Shown piece by piece: positions 31,682 to 38,430 of a DNA stretch of 39,530 nucleotides (positions within the stretch are counted from its first letter, which is position 1; each line of letters begins with the position of its first letter). Source of the DNA: Robiginitomaculum sp. (GTDB lineage: Bacteria; Pseudomonadota; Alphaproteobacteria; Caulobacterales; Maricaulaceae); the NCBI GenBank assembly GCA_002733805.1, contig NVXG01000044.1:1-39530 (forward strand), given 5' to 3'. The translations under genes and the position numbers were made by a program. The notes below the pieces were generated by a model. That model saw only the letters and a list, made by a program, of their open reading frames with translations. It was not told the DNA's origin and made no database searches.

Positions 31682-32163
31682 GCGTCGGATTGGCTGTCCT
31701 TTTGGTGGTTCTTGCAATTTTGCTTGGAATTGCCATTCGGCGTGGCGGGCAAGATATTGCGCCGGCGTTTAAGCGCGGGATCGAGCAATTTGCAGTGCTG
31801 GTGCCCAGAATGATTTGCGCCTTGATTGCTGCTGGCTTTATCGCGGATATCCTGCCGAGCGAGCCTATCTCGCGGATGTTGGGCGACGGTGCGGGTATTG
31901 TCGCCATTCCGCTTGCTGTATTGGTCGGAATAATCATTCCGGCCGGGCCGGTCGTGACATTCTCCATCGCCGCGGTATTTTCTGGGGCAGGGGCGTCTGA
32001 TGCTGCGGTAATTGCCTTCATCACGTCTTGGAGTATCTTTGCGATGCACCGGATATTTATTTTTGAGATACCACTATTGGGGCTTTTGTTTTTGCGGATA
32101 AGGGTAATGTCTGCCTTTGCCTTGCCGTTTTTAGCCGGGTTCCTTGCGATTGTAGCGCGCTAG
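31678..32163 (+). CDS. Half-size permease (DUF318/ArsP-like), second half
   Basis: A 161-residue membrane protein with about four to five hydrophobic helices, paralogous to the upstream half. Corresponding motifs are IIIPAGPVVTFSIAAVFSGAG and ITSWSIFAMHRIFIFEIPLLG. It has PAGP where the first half has PGGP. It is last in the operon 26231-32163, followed by a strong hairpin. Together the halves equal one full DUF318 permease, so a heterodimer is expected. With the UreH-like gene and His-tailed protein it implies a metal or metalloid transport function. Confidence 0.75.
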   Translation: MSVGLAVLLVVLAILLGIAIRRGGQDIAPAFKRGIEQFAVLVPRMICALIAAGFIADILPSEPISRMLGDGAGIVAIPLAVLVGIIIPAGPVVTFSIAAVFSGAGASDAAVIAFITSWSIFAMHRIFIFEIPLLGLLFLRIRVMSAFALPFLAGFLAIVAR

Positions 32164-32172
32164 CGGACAAAA

Positions 32173-32200
32173 AAATGGGCACCTCAAAGCGTGCCCATTT
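32173..32200. terminator. Bidirectional terminator between permease and tctC genes
   Basis: AAATGGGCAC and GTGCCCATTT form a perfect 10-bp stem with an 8-base loop, with A- and T-rich flanks on each side, between convergent genes. Good terminator for both strands. Confidence 0.8.
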
Positions 32201-32222
32201 CAGTATCATCGGTGCGGCTAAT

Positions 32223-33428
32223 CTACCGCATACAGGCCATTACTTTTGGCTCATTGTTCTCGTCGTTTGGATCGAATTCAATCTCGCATTCCATCCCAAC
32301 CTCGAGTTGGTCCCGATCAGCCTCTGCGCCGTCAATTGTAATAATGGTGCGCGAGCCTGAAATCTTTGCGCTGATTAATGTGCCACCTGCGTTGAACTCT
32401 ACTTGTCGGTGTGACTCGTCCAAAGCGAGGATCGGACCCGCTGTGTGGATAGTCGGGATCTCCACATTCACGGCTGTGGCAATGATTTCAATCGTTTCCG
32501 GGCTTTGTTGCAAGGCAGCATTTACGCTAGCCGCAACAACGTCGCCACGTGCCGGTTCAATCGACAGGCCGAGACGTTCGGCTGTGGCCAGAAACGCGGG
32601 GTCTACCATAACCGCCATATACGCGGTGCGGAGCTCTTCCAGCACAACAGGATCGACACCGGCAGGGGCAGCTGTCATTCGGCCCATATTCGACATTGCG
32701 TCAATTAGGCTAATTATGGTTCGGGCTTTATCGGTTGTCGCAAAGTCGATCATTTGTGGCTGAGCCGTGCCGCCAATGGTTGCAATAAAATGCCCATTAT
32801 CGGTGTCGACAAAAGGTTGCAAAGCACCAACGGACCCGAGCATGCCAACAACTTCGCCGCGCAACATTGCCATTTCGCCCTCATTGCCACCATATCCCGG
32901 GATCATTGTGACCATAAGATCAAGCCCGTCGATGAGCAAACGTGTCTCGGTATTTGAGGCGGAGCCAACACCCGAAGCCGCAAATAGCACCGGCTCTGTT
33001 ACTGCCTGTAAATCCTCAAAGCTCTCGATGCCGCTATCATTGCTCACGACAAATGCGCGTGCATCAGCTGCGGCTTTGCCGACCCAACTAAGATCATTCA
33101 GATCAAAATTCATCCCTTCGCGTTGCAATATTTGCGAGTAAATGAGGCCGGTATTAAACGTGCCGATGGTCAAGCCATCCGGGTCAGCTGCTGCAAGAGT
33201 ATTGGCGCCGATTATATGGCCCGCTCCTGGCAGATTAACATACAAGATGCCATCTGCCCCCAATTCTTCCGCCAGATATTGTCCTACAAGGCGTCCGTAA
33301 GCGTCGTAATTGCCGCCGGGGTTTGTCGCAATGATGTATTTGATGGTTTGGCCTTCGTAATAACCATCGGCCATTACGGGCAGTCCTAGACAGAGTGCAG
33401 CCGCGGCTGTTAATAAAACTTTATTCAT
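32223..33428 (-). CDS. tctC: TTT solute-binding protein with C-terminal extension (third TctC)
   Basis: A 401-residue Bug-family protein, about 80 longer than normal. The ATG at 33428 (AGGAGG-like site ATGGAGGAAAA) is chosen over a longer frame; it gives a signal peptide MNKVLLTAAAALCLG with cleavage after VMA. Bug motifs: IKYIIATNPGGNYD and VNLPGAGHIIGA. The standard fold ends near residue 315. The rest (for example RTIITIDGAEADRDQLEVGMECEIEFDPNDENNEPKVMA) looks like a small beta-rich domain of unknown function. It pairs in the island with the divergent tctA-tctB at 35914-37879. A hairpin separates it from the cupin gene upstream. Confidence 0.87.
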   Translation of the reverse strand: MNKVLLTAAAALCLGLPVMADGYYEGQTIKYIIATNPGGNYDAYGRLVGQYLAEELGADGILYVNLPGAGHIIGANTLAAADPDGLTIGTFNTGLIYSQILQREGMNFDLNDLSWVGKAAADARAFVVSNDSGIESFEDLQAVTEPVLFAASGVGSASNTETRLLIDGLDLMVTMIPGYGGNEGEMAMLRGEVVGMLGSVGALQPFVDTDNGHFIATIGGTAQPQMIDFATTDKARTIISLIDAMSNMGRMTAAPAGVDPVVLEELRTAYMAVMVDPAFLATAERLGLSIEPARGDVVAASVNAALQQSPETIEIIATAVNVEIPTIHTAGPILALDESHRQVEFNAGGTLISAKISGSRTIITIDGAEADRDQLEVGMECEIEFDPNDENNEPKVMACMR

Positions 33429-33448
33429 TTTTTCCTCCATGCTGATTG

Positions 33449-33480
33449 AAAATGGCAGCGCATTTCTGCACTGCCATTTT
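33449..33480 (-). promoter_or_regulatory. Intercistronic hairpin between cupin B and tctC
   Basis: AAAATGGCAG and CTGCCATTTT form a perfect 10-bp stem with a 12-base loop just before the tctC ribosome site. It may be a terminator or processing site that sets tctC level separately from the cupins. Confidence 0.6.
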
Positions 33481-33487
33481 TGGCGTT

Positions 33488-34081
33488 TTATGTTTCGTCT
33501 TTTGGTGGAACCCAAGCATCTTCAAAGCCTTCGGCGGGCTCAAGCTGGTCGAACCAGTCCAGCCCGATGGCTTTTATCACGCGGCTGTTACATACCACCA
33601 AACGTGCTTCTATATCTGAAGTATTGAAACGTTTATGCGCCACATATGGCGGCACATAGATAAAATCACCCGGACCCCATTCATATTTCTTTGGCTTGGT
33701 ATCCCATGTCCATTCAAATGCGGTTTTGCATTCGAAATGCACATCGTAATGGTGATCATAGCCAGTACCTTCAATAACGAAGGCAATTTCTTCAGAAAGG
33801 TGGCGGCTTGTGCCGGTCGCTTTTTGCGCCTCAATAAACTGCATATAGACATCAATGCAGCATTCCTTTGTGTTCATGCGCTCATTGATGATGTGTTTGA
33901 TCATGCCGTCGGCTGAACGTTCCAGTGGCATATCGCCGTGTTTAACGACATTCAGGCGTTCGTCATATTCTTTGCGGAATTGCTGACTGGCGACCAGCGA
34001 GTCTTTGTAAAAGGAAACCTCGGGGGCGCCTTTTTTTGCGCGTTGGCGTTCGATTGTATCTGCGAAAGTCGTGGGGTTCAT
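33488..34081 (-). CDS. Single-domain cupin, type B (second copy)
   Basis: A 197-residue cupin, paralogous to the protein at 11779-12414. Motif 1 reads GTSRHLSEEIAFVIEG: the first His of HxH is replaced by Ser, although His and Glu remain. Motif 2 reads PPYVAHKRFNTSD, keeping one His but changing HQHFN to HKRFN. Metal binding may thus be weaker or lost, compared with the first copy. It lies 35 bases downstream of the type A cupin and probably forms a pair with it. The function is unknown. GGAA precedes the ATG. Confidence 0.78.
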   Translation of the reverse strand: MNPTTFADTIERQRAKKGAPEVSFYKDSLVASQQFRKEYDERLNVVKHGDMPLERSADGMIKHIINERMNTKECCIDVYMQFIEAQKATGTSRHLSEEIAFVIEGTGYDHHYDVHFECKTAFEWTWDTKPKKYEWGPGDFIYVPPYVAHKRFNTSDIEARLVVCNSRVIKAIGLDWFDQLEPAEGFEDAWVPPKDET

Positions 34082-34116
34082 ATTATTTCCAATACTGATT
34101 GTCTGAGCGCAGCGAT

Positions 34117-34695
34117 TTAGAGACTACTGGGCGGCTGATAATCTTCATGGCCAGGAACGGGTTCCGTCGGTGGGAACTCGACCATTTCTTGAAACACCAT
34201 GTGCATAAACAGGAAAAGCGGCTTGGCTTTAAGGACCAGCACAAAGGTTTCATCATCGGAATCGTTCAAGTGTTGGTGCACACAACCGTTTTCGACGATG
34301 AGCGCATCACCGGCTTCCCAGTCGATGCGGCGACCATCGTGGATGTCATGCCCATGGCCCTTGAGAATGAAAAATACAGCCGAGTTCATGTGCCCGTGAA
34401 TCTGGCCGTAGCCATGAGGTGCAAACGCATCAACATGTGCCTCGATCGATTGCGCCACCCGGTTCGCCTGCGGATTAATAACTTTTTTGCCAAAGTTATG
34501 CGGGCCACCCTTCCACTTCATCTCACTGGTTTTGAAGACGCGCGGTTGATCGTAGAGATCTTTCTTCATTTCGCTGTAGTTGCCTTCCAGCGCCCGAACG
34601 AAAGTCCTTTTACGAGTCCATCGCTCCCAAACCACCTTGTCGACGGTCTCACTATTGTGGCCGACACCAGCTTCGGTTGACTTATCTTTTGTCAT
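34117..34695 (-). CDS. Single-domain cupin, type A (second copy)
   Basis: A 192-residue cupin, paralogous to the protein at 11169-11777 (both share the segment around VRALEGNY/VRAVQGEY and FVLVLKAKPLFLFMHM). Ligands: IHGHMNSAVFFILKG has HxH but Ser instead of Glu, and NGCVHQHLNDS provides the last His. The frame runs to 34860, but the ATG at 34695 has a perfect GGAGGAA site and is chosen. The operator-like palindrome at 34771-34785 lies 76 bases upstream. The gene is first of a unit cupin A-cupin B-tctC. Confidence 0.8.
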   Translation of the reverse strand: MTKDKSTEAGVGHNSETVDKVVWERWTRKRTFVRALEGNYSEMKKDLYDQPRVFKTSEMKWKGGPHNFGKKVINPQANRVAQSIEAHVDAFAPHGYGQIHGHMNSAVFFILKGHGHDIHDGRRIDWEAGDALIVENGCVHQHLNDSDDETFVLVLKAKPLFLFMHMVFQEMVEFPPTEPVPGHEDYQPPSSL

Positions 34696-34770
34696 GGGTT
34701 CCTCCGTTGAAAAATCTGTATGATCATTCGAGGATAGGGGTGCGTCACGGTTCCCGTCAACGGCACGATG

Positions 34771-34785
34771 TTCCATATAAAAGAA
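34771..34785. promoter_or_regulatory. Putative IclR-type operator before cupin A2
   Basis: TTCCATATAAAAGAA, preceded by ATG, fits TTCYRTATRNRRGAA. It lies in the gap between the dehydrogenase stop and the cupin start, pointing to an internal promoter under IclR-type control. Confidence 0.5.
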
Positions 34786-34801
34786 TAGAGCCGATTTGCT
34801 T

Positions 34802-35677
34802 TTACCGCTCTGGTTCGAGATCTGATGGTTCAAGGCCGATGGTTTGACCAAGATATTCACTGGTGTTTTCGTATAAAAGCCGGCGCACCTGATCCGGGCT
34901 TAGACGCTTCATCAACTGGTCGACCTGGCCAAAGAACGGCAGACTGAGCCCGACTTGCTGCGACAGGCTGAGTGCGACATCCATATCCTTTTCATGCCAT
35001 GTAAAACGTGACGTGTCCCAGCGCTCCAATGTGGTGTTGCGCGCGGGGCATTTAAGGAGAATTTCCCGCATTTTCTGCGCATCAAGACCGTAAGATTTTG
35101 CCAGCGCAAGCGTTTCGAAATTTGCTACGCAGGCAGCCCAATGCATCATGTTGTTGCAGGTTTTGGCAATTTGTCCGGCGCCGATATCGCCAACATGCTC
35201 TACGCTACGGCTATAGCTCATCAATATTGGTCGGACATGATCGACATCGGCTTTCAGGCCCCCGCAGAGCGATATTAGATTACCCTGTTTCGCGCCTTGC
35301 ATCCCATAACAAACGGGGGCGTCGACAAAGCCAAGGCCATGCTTGGCGCATTTTGTCGCCAGTTCTCTCATGGTATCAGGGTGATTTGTGGCTGCGACCA
35401 CGATGGTGGTTTTCGGGGTTGATTTGGACGCGCGGCCTGCATCGATGATAGCGCCGACCACAGCCCTACTTTGATCATCTGACGCCACCATGATGACAAT
35501 AACTTCGCAGCTGCGCGCTATGCTCGCGACGCTTTGTGCGGCAGTAACGCTGCCGGATGTTGCGGTGGCAAGGGCATCTGCATTTGTATCAAAAACTGAA
35601 ACTTGATGGCCGGAATCTGCGACATGCTGCGCCATTAGCGCGCCCATAGCGCCCGCTCCGATAAATCCGATTTTCAT
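34802..35677 (-). CDS. NAD(P)-dependent beta-hydroxyacid dehydrogenase (6PGDH-like)
   Basis: A 291-residue member of the beta-hydroxyacid dehydrogenase family (tartronate semialdehyde reductase/3-hydroxyisobutyrate dehydrogenase type). The Rossmann motif MKIGFIGAGAMGALMAQHV starts the protein at the ATG at 35677, preferred over a longer frame. The substrate loop LGFVDAPVCYGMQGAKQGNL and catalytic-Lys segment GDIGAGQIAKTCNNMMHW (K in AKTCNN) are intact. It reduces or oxidises a small hydroxy- or semialdehyde acid; which one is not clear. It might recycle a pathway product such as a hydroxypyruvate or tartronate-type acid. Confidence 0.87.
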   Translation of the reverse strand: MKIGFIGAGAMGALMAQHVADSGHQVSVFDTNADALATATSGSVTAAQSVASIARSCEVIVIMVASDDQSRAVVGAIIDAGRASKSTPKTTIVVAATNHPDTMRELATKCAKHGLGFVDAPVCYGMQGAKQGNLISLCGGLKADVDHVRPILMSYSRSVEHVGDIGAGQIAKTCNNMMHWAACVANFETLALAKSYGLDAQKMREILLKCPARNTTLERWDTSRFTWHEKDMDVALSLSQQVGLSLPFFGQVDQLMKRLSPDQVRRLLYENTSEYLGQTIGLEPSDLEPER

Positions 35678-35763
35678 AATAGTATCCAGCTTGTTGATGA
35701 GTTTGTATGCTTTACTCACCGTCTCTTGTCGTGTCTTTGGGATCAATGCTATTGAAAATAGAG

Positions 35764-35778
35764 TTCCTGTATGCAGAA
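35764..35778. promoter_or_regulatory. Putative IclR-type operator in divergent region
   Basis: TTCCTGTATGCAGAA (TTCTGCATACAGGAA on the other strand) matches the shared palindrome, with C for T at one centre base. It is 87 bases before the dehydrogenase start and 136 bases before the tctA start. Confidence 0.45.
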
Positions 35779-35864
35779 CGGCGGTCCATAAATAGTTTAC
35801 ACATGACCCGCCGCCTATAAGTATCTCCAGAATAATGGGGCCAACGGCTCTATGAAATTGAGCG

Positions 35865-35905
35865 TTTTGAGCGACTCAAAAAACGGGGGGGGCGGTATTA
35901 CCGCC
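35865..35905 (+). promoter_or_regulatory. Leader of third tctA: two hairpins and a G8 tract
   Basis: TTTTGAG-CGA-CTCAAAA (35865-35881) is followed by eight G (35885-35892) and GGCGGT-ATT-ACCGCC (35891-35905), ending eight bases before the tctA ATG at 35914. The second stem may limit access to the weak AGAGA ribosome site, so translation could be controlled here. Confidence 0.4.
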
Positions 35906-35913
35906 AGAGATAC

Positions 35914-37425
35914 ATGAACATTCAAGAAGTATTCGGACCACTAATCGAAATACTAAGTTCCAGCTACTTGATGGGATTAATTTTACTGGCAATCCCAATC
36001 GGGATGTTTTTTGGCGCAATCCCTGGGCTCGGCGGCAAATTGGGGATCGTCCTTATGATCCCTTTTGTGTTCGGAATGGAGGCGATACCTGGCGCAGTTT
36101 TCCTTCTGGCGATGCACGCGGTGGTGCATACTGGCGGATCTATCCCGTCAATCTTGTTTGGCGTGCCGGGCACCGGCCCGGATGCTGCAACAATTGTTGA
36201 TGGCTACCCGATGGCGCAAAAGGGCGAGGCGGGGCGTGCACTTGGAGCATCGCTTGGAGCATCGGGCGTGGGCGGAATCATTGGCGCGCTTTTCCTTGCG
36301 GCGATGTTGCCCGTTTTGAAGCCTGTCGTCCTGGCTTTTAGTCCTGCGGAGTTTTTTCTGCTCGCGCTTTTCGGCATTACCTTTATCGCAATGTTATCCG
36401 GCAAAAGCCTAACCAAGGGTATATCCGTGGGCCTCTTGGGCCTAATGGTTTCATTTATCGGATTGGACCCCCAAACCGGCTCGCAACGCTTTACTTTTGA
36501 CCAGCTGTTCTTATGGGATGGGGTCAGTATCGTCGCCGCCGTTTTAGGAGTGTTTGCCATTCCCGAAATGATGGCTCTGGGTGTCAAAGGCGGCTCCATT
36601 TCCGAAGTGTCAGGCAAAATGTCACGCTATGACATGAAGCAAGTACTGCAAGGAATTGGCGATGTGTTCCGCAACCCATGGCTGACGGTGCGTACCTCTG
36701 TGATGGGGGCTGCCATTGGCGCGATCCCCGGTCTTGGCGGCGACGCGGCCTCTTGGTTGTGTTATGGCCACGCCGTACAAACCTGCAAAAACCCGGAAAA
36801 CTTTGGCAAGGGTGACGTGCGCGGCGTAATCGCCCCGGAAACGGCCAATAACGCAAAAGAAGGCGGCGCGCTGCTGCCAACCCTGTTTTTTGGCGTGCCG
36901 GGCAGTTCTGGTATGGCGATCCTGATTGGCGCTTTTGTAATGCTCGGTATTCAGCCCGGCCCGCAAATGGCGCTAACAGGAATGCATTTGGTGTGGACGT
37001 TGATCTGGGCTTTGGCTCTGGCGAATTTCCTGTCGGTCTTTGTGTTTCTGGCGATGGCGCCCGCGTTTTCGCTGCTCGTCTATGTGAAGGGCAATCTGCT
37101 TATTCCGTTCGTTCTGGTGCTCGCCTTTTTGGGTGCTTATCTGTCTGAGGCAGCCTGGGAAAACATCCCGCTATTGGTTGGTATTGGCGTGATTGGCTAC
37201 TTTCTGAAAAAGCACGGCTGGCCGAGGCCCCCATTTGTCATCGGGTTGGTTCTTGGCCCGATTGCTGAAGGTTCTCTAAACAAAGCACTGGCTATCTGGG
37301 GCCCTACATTCTTCATGCGCCCCCTATCGCTGGTCCTGATTGCTCTGATTATCTTGACCATCGCAACATATATTTGGCGCGAGCGTAAAGGCACGACATC
37401 GAAGGAAAACAACAATGAAAATTGA
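35914..37425 (+). CDS. tctA: TTT large membrane subunit TctA (third set)
   Basis: A 503-residue polytopic membrane protein with full TctA signatures: GAIPGLGGKLGIVLMIPF near residue 30, LFGVPGTGPDAATIVDGYPMA near 85, GAIPGLGGDAASWLCYGHA in the middle, and FGVPGSSGMAILIGAF later. The ending has a basic tail. The ribosome site is weak and shadowed by a hairpin. tctB overlaps its stop by 11 bases. Its binding-protein gene is probably the extended tctC at 32223-33428, which lies on the other strand beyond the cupin pair. Confidence 0.92.
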   Translation: MNIQEVFGPLIEILSSSYLMGLILLAIPIGMFFGAIPGLGGKLGIVLMIPFVFGMEAIPGAVFLLAMHAVVHTGGSIPSILFGVPGTGPDAATIVDGYPMAQKGEAGRALGASLGASGVGGIIGALFLAAMLPVLKPVVLAFSPAEFFLLALFGITFIAMLSGKSLTKGISVGLLGLMVSFIGLDPQTGSQRFTFDQLFLWDGVSIVAAVLGVFAIPEMMALGVKGGSISEVSGKMSRYDMKQVLQGIGDVFRNPWLTVRTSVMGAAIGAIPGLGGDAASWLCYGHAVQTCKNPENFGKGDVRGVIAPETANNAKEGGALLPTLFFGVPGSSGMAILIGAFVMLGIQPGPQMALTGMHLVWTLIWALALANFLSVFVFLAMAPAFSLLVYVKGNLLIPFVLVLAFLGAYLSEAAWENIPLLVGIGVIGYFLKKHGWPRPPFVIGLVLGPIAEGSLNKALAIWGPTFFMRPLSLVLIALIILTIATYIWRERKGTTSKENNNEN

Positions 37426-37879
37426 TACAAAAGTACTCACTTCACTGGTGATGTTCGGCTTATTTTCATCGGCCTTGCTCCTGTCACTCTGGTTGCCCTC
37501 ACAGGCCGCATTCCTTCCCTATATAATTGGCATACCGGGTGCTATATTATGCGGTTTTCAAGTGATCGCTGACCTACGAAATAGTGCGAAGCCAAAAGTT
37601 ATAGATGTGTCGGTCGATGAAGTACCTAAAGACAAATCAGCAAAAACAGAGGCTGAAATGTTTTTCTGGCTCGCCGTCTATACGGTTCTGTTGCTGTCTG
37701 TCGGTTTTGTAATTGGTGGCCCGATTGCTGTCTCGCTGTACGTCTATTTCGGCTGCCGTGACGGGTTAAAAAACGCTCTGTTTTCCGGGGGGGGTACTTT
37801 GTTAGTACTCTTTGGAATATTTGACCGCCTTCTCGGCTTAACATTGTTTGAAGGGCTTCTGATCGAATATTTGTTCTGA
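37415..37879 (+). CDS. tctB: TTT small membrane subunit TctB (third set)
   Basis: A 154-residue membrane protein with four hydrophobic segments and the TctB-like end TLFEGLLIEYLF. AGGAA precedes the ATG, which overlaps the tctA stop. A run of eight G (37787-37794) lies in the coding sequence near residue 125, a possible slip site that would change the C-terminus. No clear terminator follows; a decayed region begins after the stop. Confidence 0.82.
   Translation: MKIDTKVLTSLVMFGLFSSALLLSLWLPSQAAFLPYIIGIPGAILCGFQVIADLRNSAKPKVIDVSVDEVPKDKSAKTEAEMFFWLAVYTVLLLSVGFVIGGPIAVSLYVYFGCRDGLKNALFSGGGTLLVLFGIFDRLLGLTLFEGLLIEYLF
37787..37794 (+). repeat. G8 homopolymer inside tctB
   Basis: Eight consecutive G within the tctB frame. 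Such runs can vary in length by slippage during replication. A second G8 run occurs in the leader at 35885-35892. Confidence 0.6.
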
Positions 37880-37962
37880 ATTGGAACTGATGTCAGCAAA
37901 CTCAAGCACATCCTCAAGATAGCGGCGGCAAAACAATACATATGCTGAGGATTGTTCGACCT

Positions 37963-38226
37963 ATGACTATTATTCTGCTCGGGCCGCCGGGGTGGGTAAT
38001 GGGGCGCAAGCGGCGGCATGTAACATGGCGCAGCTCAGCAGTGTTAATATGCTGCCTCAGTTTGATCGTAAGAAACTGACCCGTGGCAAGGCAGGCGGCG
38101 GCTAATTCTTTGATGGTGTTTTCCACCGCACCGCCCGCTCGTTATTGGCCGCTCCGCCGGTTCGGATCAGATGAGCGCGCCCTGATCGCCTACAAGGCCG
38201 GGACACCTACTATCTGCGAAAAGTGA
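37963..38226 (+). pseudogene. adk: Decayed adenylate kinase remnant
   Basis: Fragments of adenylate kinase are readable in more than one frame. MTIILLGPPG at 37963 matches the start of Adk. A frame change then gives GVGNGAQAAACNMAQLSSVNML, corresponding to GAGKGTQA... and LSTGDML, with the P-loop Lys now Asn. Further on, FFDGVFHRTARS matches the DGFPRT region, and ERALIAYKAG matches the C-terminal LIAYY segment. The middle is largely missing and frames shift. The piece cannot encode a working enzyme. The same-strand order of segments shows one gene copy that has decayed or been deposited by recombination; the functional adk should lie elsewhere. Confidence 0.6.
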
Positions 38227-38430
38227 ACACCATATACCACCAAGCCATTGAAAAATTGAAAGTACTTTATTGAGTAGACGTCTAGCCACAATTGCAGAAT
38301 TGACCTTATTGTTATGCCTGCAGTGCAAGAATTTGACCTTAGCGCGCCGACGAGGGCCGCCAATAAATTTGCGTTGGATTTAAGCATTGCTTGCGGCGCC
38401 GTTTGCGTCAGCTGTGTTCAGTATGTACGA
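38227..38430. other. Non-coding stretch after adk remnant
   Basis: No gene, RNA or strong hairpin is recognised in these 204 bases. Together with 37880-38226 this is over 500 bases without an intact gene, marking the right boundary of the catabolic island. Confidence 0.5.
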
